Shown here piece after piece: positions 45,221 to 54,589 of a stretch of 64,000 nucleotides of DNA (positions are counted from its first letter, which is position 1; each line of letters begins with the position of its first letter). Position numbers and translations under genes: made by a program. The DNA is from Bacillus thuringiensis (GTDB lineage: Bacteria; Bacillota; Bacilli; Bacillales; Bacillaceae_G): assembly GCF_014932895.1 (NCBI RefSeq), contig NZ_JACYOF010000006.1, forward strand, positions 62,001-126,000. Direction: 5' to 3'. A model generated the notes under the pieces. That model was not told the DNA's origin and did no database searches. It was given only the letters and a program-made list of their open reading frames with translations.

Positions 45221-45649
45221 GTGATAGGACTTAGAATAAAATCCTTGCGAAAAAAAGAAAATTTAACACAAAAACAACTAGCTGAAAAAATTGGAGTATC
45301 CCAAAGAATGATAGGTTACTACGAATCAGAAGAAAGATTCCCTCCACATGATGTCCTAACTAAATTAGCTGATTGCTTTTCGGTTTCAGCTGACTATTTA
45401 CTAGGACGAGATGTTACGGACGAAACAAAGAAGCAATTAACGCCAAAAGATGAGAAAGACATAGCAAAAAGAATGGAAGAAATAAAGAAAGACCTACAAG
45501 GCGAAGATGGCTTAATGTTCTCAGGTGAACCTATGAGTCAAGAAGCCGTAGAATCATTGTTAGATGCAATGGATTACATTGTAAAACAAACGAAAGTAAT
45601 TAATAAAAAATACGTGCCTAAGAAATATCGTAATCCAGACGATAACTGA
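45221..45649 (+). CDS. CI-like XRE-family prophage repressor
   Basis: 142 residues from GTG 45221, eight bases after GAGAGG (an upstream GTG at 45212 overlaps the site itself). HTH: LRIKSLRKKENLTQKQLAEKIG, VSQRMIGYYESEERFPP. C-terminal helical part without a LexA-like protease, so induction probably depends on the ImmA-like protein that follows 22 bases downstream. Confidence 0.85.
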   Translation: MIGLRIKSLRKKENLTQKQLAEKIGVSQRMIGYYESEERFPPHDVLTKLADCFSVSADYLLGRDVTDETKKQLTPKDEKDIAKRMEEIKKDLQGEDGLMFSGEPMSQEAVESLLDAMDYIVKQTKVINKKYVPKKYRNPDDN

Positions 45650-45671
45650 TGCGAGCTTAGGAGGGAATACA

Positions 45672-46100
45672 TTGAAATTCGTCATTAGAGATCTAGTCCA
45701 ACAACTCAGCACCAAATACAACACGAAAAACCCCTATGAGCTTGCAGATTACTTGAAAATACATGTACTAACATGGGATTTACATGAAGAAATAAATGGT
45801 TTTTATAAATATGAAAAAAGAAATCGTTTCATTGTCATTAATACTAATTTGTCTCCATCTATGCAAAGAACTGTTTGTGCTCATGAATTAGGACATGCAG
45901 TCCTACATACTCATGCAAATACACCTTTTCTGCGTAAGAATACATTCTTTTCCGTTGATAAATTAGAGATAGAAGCAAATACGTTTGCTGCGCTTTTGCT
46001 AATTGACCAAAAGACCATTCAGCCTGGTGATACAAAAGCATGTATAGCATACAAAAATAATATTCCAGTTGAACTCTTAGAATTTTATAAACCTTGCTAA
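45672..46100 (+). CDS. ImmA/IrrE-type metallopeptidase
   Basis: 142 residues from TTG 45672 (AGGAGGGA upstream). The zinc-peptidase motif VCAHELGHAVLHTHA (H-E-x-x-H) and a downstream E in LEIEANTFAALLL are present. In ICEBs1 and many Bacillus prophages, ImmA cleaves the repressor encoded before it to start excision. The same gene pair order is seen here. Confidence 0.9.
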   Translation: MKFVIRDLVQQLSTKYNTKNPYELADYLKIHVLTWDLHEEINGFYKYEKRNRFIVINTNLSPSMQRTVCAHELGHAVLHTHANTPFLRKNTFFSVDKLEIEANTFAALLLIDQKTIQPGDTKACIAYKNNIPVELLEFYKPC

Positions 46101-46159
46101 AGGAAATAAGACATTTTATTTATTGATTTAAATGCTGACGAGAAAAAAGAAGAAATAAA

Positions 46160-46188
46160 AAGGACTGATTGAGTTTTAATCAGTCCTT
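46160..46188 (+). terminator. Rho-independent terminator
   Basis: AAGGACTGATT / AATCAGTCCTT perfect stem after the repressor-immA pair. Confidence 0.75.
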
Positions 46189-46270
46189 CCAAAATTAATA
46201 GAGTTCGTTTATCAAGTATTTGAACTACTCCCACTTAGCGACCTTACATCCTATTGGAATTGAAAGTAGT

Positions 46271-46423
46271 TTAATTCTCTAACATGGATTGTGGAACAAC
46301 TTTTTTTCCCACTATTTTAAATTCAATTTCCCCATTTTCCCCATACATTAGTTCTATAATTGGAATAGTTACCATTAATTTTTCTTTCTTTTTTCTTACT
46401 GCTTCTAAGTCAATTACTTTCAT
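46271..46423 (-). CDS. Small 50-aa prophage protein
   Basis: ATG 46423 with AAAGGGGA. Reads MKVIDLEAVRKKKEKLMVTI, PIIELMYGENGEIEFKIVGK, KVVPQSMLEN. Basic-then-acidic small protein of unknown function; the even design suggests that it is real. Confidence 0.55.
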   Translation of the reverse strand: MKVIDLEAVRKKKEKLMVTIPIIELMYGENGEIEFKIVGKKVVPQSMLEN

Positions 46424-46443
46424 GTTACAATCCCCTTTATTTA

Positions 46444-46493
46444 TTATAAACAAGGAGAAAGCACTCAAATGAGTGCTTTCTCCTTGTTTATAA
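46444..46493 (-). terminator. 23-bp inverted repeat terminator of tRNA gene
   Basis: TTATAAACAAGGAGAAAGCACTC pairs perfectly with GAGTGCTTTCTCCTTGTTTATAA around a 4-base loop. It starts one base beyond the end of the tRNA-Ile. Confidence 0.85.
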
Positions 46494-46494
46494 G

Positions 46495-46568
46495 TGGACC
46501 TTGTAGGACTCGAACCTACGACCGAACGGTTATGAGCCGTTTGCTCTAACCAGCTGAGCTAAAGGTCC
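46495..46568 (-). tRNA. tRNA-Ile(CAU), lysidine type
   Basis: 74 bases with complete cloverleaf: GGACCTTTAGCTCAG at the 5' end, anticodon loop CTCATAA (anticodon CAU), T-loop GGTTCGAGTCC, acceptor AAGGTCCA. The sequence is of the Bacillus tRNA-Ile2 type (with GGACCTT acceptor), read as AUA after lysidine modification, rather than elongator tRNA-Met. CCA is not encoded. Confidence 0.9.
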
Positions 46569-46637
46569 AGAGCATAAATTTTACTTTATAGAGCGTATTC
46601 ACATATAATATTTTACCACATGAATTATCGATTTACC

Positions 46638-46884
46638 TTACTTTCCATTTGATATGCACATTTGCATCATGTGAACAGTGTTTATACTCCTAACTCCATA
46701 CACTTCCCAATTGGTACTATCCTTTAATACATTTAACAAAATTGGGTTACCAATAAATCTGGTATAGGCTCTAATTCCTGCTTCTCCCTCTCTTCAGTTA
46801 CAGCACTTACAAACTTCCACAATACTTGTTCCCTAATAGTCCTGCAAATCGTTTCTCACGCATTTCAAATGTTTTTATCTTCAT
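46638..46884 (-). pseudogene. Decayed small gene next to the tRNA
   Basis: Starts MKIKTFEMREKRFAGLLG at 46884, then changes frame to WKFVSAVTEEREKQELEPI and again to RFIGNPILLNVLKDSTNWEV, YGVRSINTVHMMQMCISNGK and stop at 46638-46640. The pieces form one protein of about 80 residues if two indels are corrected. Family unknown. Confidence 0.5.
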
Positions 46885-47266
46885 TTAGAACACCGCTCTT
46901 ATTTAATACTTTTCTTTCCTGCTAATGGTGATATCCGCGTTATTGTCTCTTGTCAAAAGATTACAATATCACGTATAATTAATATACACTTTTTACCAAC
47001 AAACGATAATAAAGAGGTGGTATAAGTACATACAAAACGTATCATCGGCAATCGACATATTAAGAAAGTTATTCTATGCACACTTAGATACATACATAGT
47101 AATCAAAACCATGGAATTTTACGTACAGATTGAATTACTACAAGATGGAAGATTGGTAGCAAATGTACTCAAGGAAAAAAAGATTGTTCAATTTGATTAA
47201 TGTTATAAAACTACTTGATGTGACATCTACCGAACAAATTGAAAACATACTCAGGGGGAATTTTAA
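46885..47266. other. Gene-free stretch
   Basis: Only a 29-residue plus-strand relic (MEFYVQIELLQDGRLVANVL, 47112-47201) is seen. The right end carries the ribosome site and probable promoter of the 47267 gene. Confidence 0.35.
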
Positions 47267-47734
47267 ATGAAAACATTTGGTAAAGTATTATTAGCAGGAA
47301 CGTTGGCTCTTGGCAGTTTAACAGCAATAATCGTGGAAACACCTATAGCTCAAGCAGATGGAGCGAGCGAATATTGCCAATACATTTGTGGTCCTAAAGA
47401 AACGTTGAATAATTTCACAATTCAACTTTCAGATACGAAATACAGAATGGGACAAAATATTATCCTACGAGCAACAAATGATAATGCATATGATGTACAT
47501 TACACAGCATCTGTAGAAAAACAATACCATACTGGTTGGGATTATTATGACGCTGATTTTCGCTATGGCTCACTATTACCAGCTGGAACAAATGTATATG
47601 AAGATTTTGATGCTGAGACTGGCAATGGTGGAGCAATTTCTGAACCAGGAACATATCGCATGAAAATTGAAGTAACACATGCAGATGGCCATGTTGATAC
47701 AATGTACACAGCGCCAATTACACTATTCAATTAA
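47267..47734 (+). CDS. Small secreted protein, unknown family
   Basis: 155 residues with signal peptide (KTFGKVLLAGTLALGSLTAI ... IAQA-D) and a beta-rich mature part starting GASEYCQYICGP. Segments NIILRATNDNAYDVHYTASV and SEPGTYRMKIEVTHADGHV look like an immunoglobulin-like domain (Intracellular-protease-inhibitor or BsuPI type is possible). AGGGGGAA ribosome site. Its leader VETPIAQA resembles that of the 56526 protein. Confidence 0.65.
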   Translation: MKTFGKVLLAGTLALGSLTAIIVETPIAQADGASEYCQYICGPKETLNNFTIQLSDTKYRMGQNIILRATNDNAYDVHYTASVEKQYHTGWDYYDADFRYGSLLPAGTNVYEDFDAETGNGGAISEPGTYRMKIEVTHADGHVDTMYTAPITLFN

Positions 47735-47839
47735 ACAATAAAGTTGCTTCACATATTATTGTTTATGTTATTTACCAAGTATTTTTTCAAAGTACCTAAT
47801 CTTCTTATTCGGATTAGGTACTTTGGATGATAGTTTTAT

Positions 47840-48209
47840 TGTTTTCCGACAGAAGACTCCTTCCTCAAAAATATGAAGGTGTGAAACACCAATTTTAGGT
47901 GGGAAATGAATGTCGGTTGGCATAGGCCAACATGTTTGCTATCATTTACTTGTACAGATTGCTCTTCGAAAACTGAAGATATGAGGTTGGTTGCAGAAAA
48001 ACGTTGCAACCGTAAAACCTTCAACGTTCTATCGCCCCATGCTTGCCGAAGTTGAGAAAACCAAGCTAAAGTAGGGAGTGTGGTGCGTCAACGTTCTCAC
48101 CGTAGGGACTACGGGTAGAGCCTGCTAAGATAACCGGTGGATAAATCGGTGTTCGCAGGAATCTCCCACTTCAAAAAGTCCGTAAGGACGTTAAGTGGTG
48201 AGTAGTTCA
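47840..48209 (+). mobile_element. Solo IS200/IS605-type element, family A copy 1
   Basis: 370 bases that match 59109-59493 almost throughout and have no transposase. It follows the word TTTAT (47835-47839), and its end is the structured right end CCACTTC...GTCC-GTAA-GGAC...AAGTGG followed by TGAGTAGTTCA. Target word, asymmetric ends and subterminal hairpin fit IS605/IS1341 elements, in which the right-end RNA (omega RNA) guides TnpB. Here only the non-coding ends remain. Confidence 0.75.
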
Positions 48210-48252
48210 AATATGATTAGATCTTATTGAACCTTGTAGACATTTGATTTTA

Positions 48253-48294
48253 GAAGACAAAATGATCAGGGTGTGGACCTACTCTTTTGTCTTC
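48253..48294. terminator. Terminator hairpin
   Basis: GAAGACAAAA / TTTTGTCTTC arms around a 22-base loop, between family A copy 1 and the aldo-keto reductase gene. Confidence 0.6.
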
Positions 48295-48318
48295 ATTTAG
48301 ATTGTTAATCAATGAAAT

Positions 48319-49077
48319 TTAATATTCCAATAATTCAAAATATAAAATTTGTGTATTCTCAAAGATACAATTAGTATTAGAAGACTTTGGTATCGTAACA
48401 ATGCCTCCTTGTAAATCCCATCTTAAGACAATTTGTGATGCTGTTTTATTATACTTATTTGCTAGACTTTCAAGTAAAGGATGAGATAAAATCGTCCCTT
48501 TCGCTAACGGAATCCACGCTTCCAATTGAATATCATAATCCTTACAATATTCCTGTAATTCCAGTTGAGTTAGATTAGGGTGTAATTCTACTTGATTCAC
48601 AGCCGATACAATATTGCAGTTCTGTAATAAACCTTCTAAATGATGTATTTGAAAATTACATACTCCAATAGACTTTACATATCCTTCAGTATTTAACTTT
48701 TCGGGAGCTTTCCAAATCTGCTTATACATTTCTTTGACAGGCCAATGAATTAAATATAATTCCACATAATCTAATTGAAGCTTTTTCAAACTCTCTTCAA
48801 AAGCTTTTAAAGTGGAATCATACCCTTGACTAGAGTTCCATAATTTAGTTGTAATAAATAAATCTTCTCTTGATAAACCACTGTATTTAATCGCCTTACC
48901 TACACAAGTTTCATTCCCATATGATGCTGCTGTGTCAATAAGACAGTATCCTACCTCAAATGCTCGATTAAGCGTTCTTTCAAGCTCAAATTTATCATCT
49001 ACTTGCCATAACCCCATCCCTAGCCATGGCATTTGAACTCCATTATTTAATACGACCCTATCATCAATGGAAATCAC
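48319..49077 (-). CDS. Aldo/keto reductase, C-terminally shortened
   Basis: 252 residues from GTG 49077, which aligns with the family start VISIDDRVVLNNGVQMPWLG. Catalytic tetrad: D in CLIDTAASYGNE with Y, K in TTKLWNSSQGYD, H in YLIHWPVK. NADPH site IPKSSNTNCIFENTQ is present. The usual last 25-30 residues after ENTQIxxFxL are missing: the reading ends ILYFELLEY and stop. Activity may be reduced. Likely the third gene of an MFS / decarboxylase / reductase operon. Confidence 0.8.
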   Translation of the reverse strand: MISIDDRVVLNNGVQMPWLGMGLWQVDDKFELERTLNRAFEVGYCLIDTAASYGNETCVGKAIKYSGLSREDLFITTKLWNSSQGYDSTLKAFEESLKKLQLDYVELYLIHWPVKEMYKQIWKAPEKLNTEGYVKSIGVCNFQIHHLEGLLQNCNIVSAVNQVELHPNLTQLELQEYCKDYDIQLEAWIPLAKGTILSHPLLESLANKYNKTASQIVLRWDLQGGIVTIPKSSNTNCIFENTQILYFELLEY

Positions 49078-49232
49078 GCTAATTCCCACCCTATCGGTAC
49101 AGTAATGCCCAGTAATTGGGCTATCGTTTCTCCTAACACTAAGTTTTCAACTTCTTTACTAGGTGCATATCGCTGAACAGCTTGAATAGCCAAATAAGGA
49201 TCGCCATATGGAAAATCATATTATTTTCCATC
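49078..49232 (-). pseudogene. Relic between decarboxylase and reductase genes
   Basis: Minus strand reads YYDFPYGDPYLAIQAVQRYA, PSKEVENLVLGETIAQLLGI, TVPIGWELA and stop, overlapping the reductase start. It is the C-terminal end of a gene whose front part is missing. Family not recognised. Confidence 0.45.
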
Positions 49233-49243
49233 CCTTACGTTTT

Positions 49244-49639
49244 TTACTTTGTTGCCATTTTTCTTTCTTCAAATACTTCCGTAGCAACTGTCAAAATCGT
49301 ATTTAAAGCTATCGGAAAACCACCATAAATCACCATTTGCATCATTACTTCTACAATTTCTTCTTCTGTCCATCCTACATTTAAAGCCCCATTAATATAA
49401 AACTTAAGTTGCTGCGTATTTCCTAATACCGTTAACCCTGCTACTGTAGCTAATAGACGAGACTTTAAATCTAATCCTGGTCTTGAAAAAATTTGTCCAT
49501 AATTAAATTCAACAGCTAATGTACCTAAATCTGGTGCAATAGAATCTTTAAAACTATCGACAATTGCTTGATAATTCTCCTCATCCATTTTTTTCAGAAT
49601 CTCTAGACCTTTTTGATAATTCTCTTCATTCCTTACCAT
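49244..49639 (-). CDS. Carboxymuconolactone decarboxylase family protein
   Basis: 131 residues. Matches AhpD/CMD-type helical proteins: NYGQIFSRPGLDLKSRLLAT, VAGLTVLGNTQQLKFYINGA and GWTEEEIVEVMMQMVIYGGF. There is no CxxC pair, so it is a decarboxylase-like rather than a peroxidase-type member. Its ATG overlaps the stop of the MFS gene (TAATG), so the two are coupled. Confidence 0.85.
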   Translation of the reverse strand: MVRNEENYQKGLEILKKMDEENYQAIVDSFKDSIAPDLGTLAVEFNYGQIFSRPGLDLKSRLLATVAGLTVLGNTQQLKFYINGALNVGWTEEEIVEVMMQMVIYGGFPIALNTILTVATEVFEERKMATK

Positions 49640-50871
49640 TATGCATCGCCCCTTTTCATATTTTCAACCATTTTTAAGCTCTTAACCTCATTTTTCATGT
49701 TTAAAAGACTCGTAAATCCTAAAATCACCATTACCATACCTGTTATGCAAACTCCTAGCCAACCCCAATTGCTCCAAGCTAATACCCCTATATACGATCC
49801 AAGTGCCCCACCTAAAAAAGTGGCTACCATATACAGTCCATTTAATCTACTACGTTTATCTGGGGATAGCTGAAATATTCTGGCTTGACATGCAACTTGA
49901 TTTGCTTGTGTACCTACAGTTACTAATAGTGCAGATAAAATTAAAGCAGTTAACCAGTAACCTAACGTAAAAGAAATAATAAATGCTATGAATGTAATTG
50001 TCATACAAAGGGTATTCGCATAAATTGGGCCCTTTTTATCAATTACCCGCCCAATTATAGGAGTAGCAAATGCACCTCCTATTCCAACTAACCCGACTAA
50101 TCCAACAACGTCACTTCCATATGAATAGGAAGGTGATTGTAGAAGGAAGCCAAGAGTTGTCCAGAACACGCTAAATGCACCAAATATCATTCCTTGGCTT
50201 ATACAAGCTTGACGTAGTACTTTTTCTTGTATAAACATAGGGCCTAATGAAGCTAATAACTCACTATACTTCATAGAAGCAACCCCTTGACTTTTGGGTA
50301 GTAAAAGTCTTGTAAGTACAATGATTACCAGCATACTAGCAAAGGAGACCCAATACATTGCTCTCCAACCAAAATGCACGTCAACCAAGCCACTAACAAA
50401 ACGTGCTCCTAAAATTCCACATACCAAACCAATGGCTACATTTCCTAGGACCTTCCCACGCACCTTTTCATCAACCAAACTAGCTACAAGGGGTACAATT
50501 ATCTGGGGAATAACCGTACAAATCCCTATTAAAAAGTTGGTTATTACAAGCCAAGTCACATTTGGTGAAATAGCTGCTGCTGCTAGTGAGACACTTACTG
50601 CACATAACAAAGTTAAAATTAATTTTCTTCTTTCAAATATGTCCCCAAGTGGTACTACTAAAAGATTCCCTAAAGCATATCCTACTTGTGTTAAAGTCGC
50701 TACAATCCCAATAGATGCTGCTGCTACATTAAATGTCTTCCCCATGCTTACAAGCAAAACCTGATTTAAATACACATTCGCCACTGTAAATCCACAAGTA
50801 ACTGCCATAAAAAAGATTACTCCCTTTGTAACTCTTGGGTTTTCTTGTACAGAAGCATTGGCTTTATTCAC
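49639..50871 (-). CDS. MFS transporter
   Basis: 410 residues from GTG 50871 (GGGGGTGA upstream). Twelve membrane helices; MFS loop motifs GNLLVVPLGDIFERRKLIL (motif A, between helices 2 and 3) and GRVIDKKGP between 8 and 9. It resembles the drug-proton antiporters of the YnfM/CynX type. Regulated probably by the divergent MmyB-type gene across a 116-base gap. Substrate unknown; linkage to reductase and decarboxylase-like enzymes suggests an aromatic or reactive compound. Confidence 0.87.
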   Translation of the reverse strand: MNKANASVQENPRVTKGVIFFMAVTCGFTVANVYLNQVLLVSMGKTFNVAAASIGIVATLTQVGYALGNLLVVPLGDIFERRKLILTLLCAVSVSLAAAAISPNVTWLVITNFLIGICTVIPQIIVPLVASLVDEKVRGKVLGNVAIGLVCGILGARFVSGLVDVHFGWRAMYWVSFASMLVIIVLTRLLLPKSQGVASMKYSELLASLGPMFIQEKVLRQACISQGMIFGAFSVFWTTLGFLLQSPSYSYGSDVVGLVGLVGIGGAFATPIIGRVIDKKGPIYANTLCMTITFIAFIISFTLGYWLTALILSALLVTVGTQANQVACQARIFQLSPDKRSRLNGLYMVATFLGGALGSYIGVLAWSNWGWLGVCITGMVMVILGFTSLLNMKNEVKSLKMVENMKRGDA

Positions 50872-50987
50872 TTTATTCACCCCCTTTATCAAAACTACAG
50901 CTTTAATATAAAACAAATATTTTAATGTAAATAGATATCCAGTTATACTAGTATTAACAGTACTACCCTAAAGAAAGGGGGCTTTTT

Positions 50988-51833
50988 ATGAACAGTGAAC
51001 AGGAAAGAAAAAAAGAACTCGGAAATTTTTTGAAATCCAGACGCAACCGGCTCTCTCCACAAGACTTCGGATTACCAGTTAGCTCACGTAGAAAAACCAA
51101 AGGATTACGTCGTGAGGAAGTAGCACAACTAGCTAATATTGGGGTAACTTGGTACACGTGGATTGAACAAGGTCGGGATATCCAAGTGTCAATACAAGCT
51201 TTAGAAAGTTTAGCTGATGCCCTGCGCTTAGATAAAGAAGAACGTAAACATATGTTTTTATTAGCTCATCAACAGCTACCTCCTGAAAAACCTTTAAAAA
51301 CTGATGACGAGGTAAGCCCTGTACTACAAAACTTTATCGATGATTTAGAGTTTTATCCGATATATGTAACAGATCAACTTTGGGATGTTGTAACTTGGAA
51401 CCGTATTGCAAGTGCAGTATTTGGAGATTTTGAAACTATGAGTTTCAAAGAACGAAATGCAGTTTGGAGATGCTTTGCTTCTCAAGAATATCGAACCCTA
51501 TTAGCAAATGATTGGGAGGCCCATGCAAGGAGGCTTTTAGCACAATTTAGAGCTACATGTAGTCGTTTTGTTGGTGAAGAATGGCTCAAAGAAGTAGTGG
51601 AAGAATTAATGGCTATTAGCGTAGAGTTTCAAGAATGGTGGCCCGCTCACGATGTTCTCGGTACACCGAGTGGAAAAAAAGAAATCCATCATCCAATAGT
51701 AGGCACACTATTATTCGAACATATTACATTCCGGGTGTATGACGCTCCGGACTTAAAACTAACGATGTATCGACCTAAAGACCAAGAAACTTTAAATAAA
51801 TTAAGGCAGTTATTACAATTAACTTCTAAGTGA
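50988..51833 (+). CDS. MmyB-type XRE transcriptional regulator
   Basis: 281 residues after AAAGGGGGC. N-terminal HTH with the family hallmark GLPVSSRRKTKGLRREEVAQ and LANIGVTWYTWIEQGRDIQV; C-terminal MmyB ligand domain (VLQNFIDDLEFYPIYVTDQL, VVTWNRIASAVFGDF, EWWPAHDV). Divergent from the MFS operon and likely its regulator. Its stop codon TGA (51831-51833) is supplied by the end of a solo IS605-type element, so the original last residues were replaced. Confidence 0.88.
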   Translation: MNSEQERKKELGNFLKSRRNRLSPQDFGLPVSSRRKTKGLRREEVAQLANIGVTWYTWIEQGRDIQVSIQALESLADALRLDKEERKHMFLLAHQQLPPEKPLKTDDEVSPVLQNFIDDLEFYPIYVTDQLWDVVTWNRIASAVFGDFETMSFKERNAVWRCFASQEYRTLLANDWEAHARRLLAQFRATCSRFVGEEWLKEVVEELMAISVEFQEWWPAHDVLGTPSGKKEIHHPIVGTLLFEHITFRVYDAPDLKLTMYRPKDQETLNKLRQLLQLTSK

Positions 51834-52172
51834 ACTACTCGCCACTTAGCAAAGCTTGAAGTGGGAGCTTCTCAGTTCCACGACGAAAGCAACCTTTCGT
51901 CTCCCTGAGCGTTACTTCGGGGTGTTCCACCCCTAGATGTCCAACGCTTGGACGCTCTTTTGGTACGGTTGATATTTTACGCAGGAACCGAATGGCTTGG
52001 TTTTCGCACTCTATTTTCTTCCTGCAACCTTATATATCAAGTTATCAAAGAACTTCATATAGCTAGTTTATCAAAAGTTTTTGGCTATGCCAAACCGAAA
52101 TTCATCCCCCACCTACCGTTGGGCTATCGCCCTTCACACGCTTGAGGAAGGGGAATTCTTTCGGTAAATTCG
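51831..52172 (-). mobile_element. Solo IS200/IS605-type element, family B copy 1
   Basis: 342 bases on the minus strand that match 62333-62673. Left end at 52172 lies next to the target word TTTAA (complement of 52173-52177). Its right end reads CCACTT-AAGCTTTGCTAAGTGG then CGAGTAGTTCA at 51831. Same end design as family A, different internal sequence, no transposase. Inserted at the very 3' end of the regulator gene. Confidence 0.75.
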
Positions 52173-52432
52173 TTAAATATATTTAAATATGAAGTACATA
52201 CTCATATCGATTATTAATATAAGGTCTGGATTGCAAATTACTTTAGAAATCGTATTACTAGCGGATTCTGCTGCAAAGTTTGCAACACTAGGCTAAATTT
52301 TATAAAACTACTCATATCATAATCAAATATTTCAATAATTACATAGGACAAAATCATAGCTATGTAAAGTCCGTGTTTGCTAAATCATCAATATTTCAAA
52401 CACTTCTTCTTCATGCTTGAAGTACAATAAAA

Positions 52433-52564
52433 GGAATCGAAATTGTTCATACAAATAGTTTAAGCTACATATTCGGTGAAAAATTAAATGTATATGCAGT
52501 TGGTTGGACCAAATCTCTTCCACCAATTGCTGTTTGGCCTACAATTAAAAAAGTATTTCAGTAG
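52433..52564 (+). pseudogene. C-terminal relic of unknown gene
   Basis: Reads GIEIVHTNSLSYIFGEKLNV, YAVGWTKSLPPIAVWPTIKK, VFQ and stop, followed by a good terminator. No start. Protein family not recognised. Confidence 0.4.
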
Positions 52565-52596
52565 GTTAAATTTACGATTATAAAGCTATCCCATAT

Positions 52597-52625
52597 AAAA
52601 AGGAGTCGTTATTCGACTCCTTTTT
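52597..52625 (+). terminator. Rho-independent terminator
   Basis: AAAAAGGAGTCG / CGACTCCTTTTT with a 5-base loop and T-run. Confidence 0.85.
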
Positions 52626-52882
52626 CTCTTTTTACTTTTCCCACTATTCTTTACGCTCTTGTACATCTAATATTTGATAACCTGCTTTTTTCTCGCCTGT
52701 TGAGTTGCTCCCAATAGGTAAAAATTTAGCATTTCACCTTTTACGGGTCTGACAATTGGTTGACTTTCCCTCTAATCATTAGTGCACCAAATTATCTCCA
52801 GAATTTCAAGTAAATATTTTTATTATTCTCTCGTAAGAGATTGATTGTTTACCATTAGTGGTTACAGATTACTCTCCATTAA

Positions 52883-54589
52883 TTAAATATACGCTGCTTT
52901 AAAAGCTTGTTGGACAGCTTGTACTTCTGATGAATTTTTCCCATATAAGTTTGTTGCTACACGAATACAACCTTCTTTTAATTCTTTAAAGTCCGAAGTC
53001 ATATTTAATTCATCCGTATTGGCATAATAGAAGATATCGAACATTTTATCTTCTCCAATACCTTGTACGTTTACTCCATTATGATTACCACCGCTAGCAA
53101 TCAAATAAGCTACCTTATTAATAATACTAGAGTTTGTATGCACGCCGCCATGATCATGATCTGCATCAATAGGTAAATGGTTATAGTGTCTATAATCTTC
53201 AGGATATCTAGAAGATATTGATGACGGATTTTTCATATCTCTAAAAATACGACCTGATTGCTCTCCCATCGTCCAATTAAATTTTCCGTTATTGGCGTAC
53301 TTTTCAACCGCTACACCTAAAATATCGGATAAGGCCTCATTAATTGCACCAGCTTCTCCTGCATACTCAAGTCCAGACTCATTGCTTGTTACCGCATGTG
53401 TAAATTCATGACCTGCCACATCGTATGCCTTTACAATTGGATCTCCATATACAAGCATAGCCCCATTACTAAAAGCATTAAACCATTTTGTAGGATCCCC
53501 TGAATTTGAGCCATTCGTTTTCCAGCCATGAACAACTGAAATTACCTTTTGGCCATTATTATCGAAACTGTTACGTCCGTATTTCTCTTGATAGAAGTCA
53601 TACACTTTTGTTGCTAAAAAGTGTGCACTAACAGCCTTAGGATCTGTGAATGTTTTAGAATTACTTGTAACGAAGTCATCAAGGTAACCCCAAGCATTTC
53701 TTCTATAGTTGTTATAGTCTTTATAATTAGCAGTATATGTTTCAATACCTTTCCCACGAGAGTAATCTGCAAGTATATACGTACCATCGCTTCGTTGTGA
53801 AATTCCAAATGTACGACTAATACCCAAATCATCTCGTCCTGTACCAGTTAAGCCGGAAGAATTTTGTGATTTATTCGCTGTCACAGATTTAGCTATATTT
53901 GTATCTACTTGTACCCCTAATTTTTGGACAATTTCTTTTAATAGATTCCCGTTAAAGGCATCAATTAATACTGTTCCAGATACATATTCAGGTGTAGATG
54001 CACTAAAGTTAATTTGATATGCATTTGTAGCTTTATTCGTATTTTCATCCACATACACTACTTCTTTGATCTCAGGCTCCTCAACAAATTTAAGATCGTT
54101 CCCGTATAGATTAAAAATCTGGTTCTTTGCATCCTCTTTTGATAGAGTAATAGACTGATTTAAGTCTCCCTGTTGCTGTAAATCTTGAGCACTATCTCCT
54201 GAAACACTCGTAAGTACACCTTCATCATTAATATGTGCTGTGAGTTGGTATCCGTATACATCTCGTCCCTCATATGTTTGTTGCAGACGTACCAATGTTG
54301 TACCATCATAAGATTTACGACTTTGCGTTACATTATAATTAACTTTCGATTCAGTATTAATTTGCTTTGATGATAATGCTTGTTCTGTTTTTCCTTTTAG
54401 TGCATCTTTCGCTACATTTTCTGCCGATTTTTGAGAAGGTGCTGTTAGATTTCCTGTTCGGAATGTATCCTCTTTTGTTTCTACTTTTAAATCTTCTGCT
54501 TCCGCATGCACTGCGCTATATGGCATAATTGCGGATAACATAACACCTGTGGTTAAACCAAATTTTACAAAGTGATTCTTATTTTTCAT
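52883..54589 (-). CDS. npr: Bacillolysin, thermolysin-type neutral protease (M4)
   Basis: 568-residue pre-pro-enzyme. Signal peptide (HFVKFGLTTGVMLSAIMPYS ... VHA-E), FTP and PepSY pro-domain (to about residue 250), then the mature protease beginning near VTANKSQNSSGLTGTGRD. Active site: VAGHEFTHAVTS (HExxH), third zinc ligand in GAINEALSDI, and the H of ADHDHGGVHTNSSI. It is the main extracellular metalloprotease of B. cereus-group bacteria and degrades host and environmental proteins. Complete, with typical length. Confidence 0.95.
   Translation of the reverse strand: MKNKNHFVKFGLTTGVMLSAIMPYSAVHAEAEDLKVETKEDTFRTGNLTAPSQKSAENVAKDALKGKTEQALSSKQINTESKVNYNVTQSRKSYDGTTLVRLQQTYEGRDVYGYQLTAHINDEGVLTSVSGDSAQDLQQQGDLNQSITLSKEDAKNQIFNLYGNDLKFVEEPEIKEVVYVDENTNKATNAYQINFSASTPEYVSGTVLIDAFNGNLLKEIVQKLGVQVDTNIAKSVTANKSQNSSGLTGTGRDDLGISRTFGISQRSDGTYILADYSRGKGIETYTANYKDYNNYRRNAWGYLDDFVTSNSKTFTDPKAVSAHFLATKVYDFYQEKYGRNSFDNNGQKVISVVHGWKTNGSNSGDPTKWFNAFSNGAMLVYGDPIVKAYDVAGHEFTHAVTSNESGLEYAGEAGAINEALSDILGVAVEKYANNGKFNWTMGEQSGRIFRDMKNPSSISSRYPEDYRHYNHLPIDADHDHGGVHTNSSIINKVAYLIASGGNHNGVNVQGIGEDKMFDIFYYANTDELNMTSDFKELKEGCIRVATNLYGKNSSEVQAVQQAFKAAYI

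Larger units (their letters stand above)
52173..52882. other. Mostly non-coding, with gene relic
   Basis: Contains the relic at 52433-52564 and its terminator. Otherwise AT-rich DNA without genes. Confidence 0.4.

Noticed and set aside
47460-47717. 85-aa minus-strand frame within the secreted-protein gene
   Set aside because: It is a shadow of the 47267 gene, with His/Leu-rich composition and no ribosome site.
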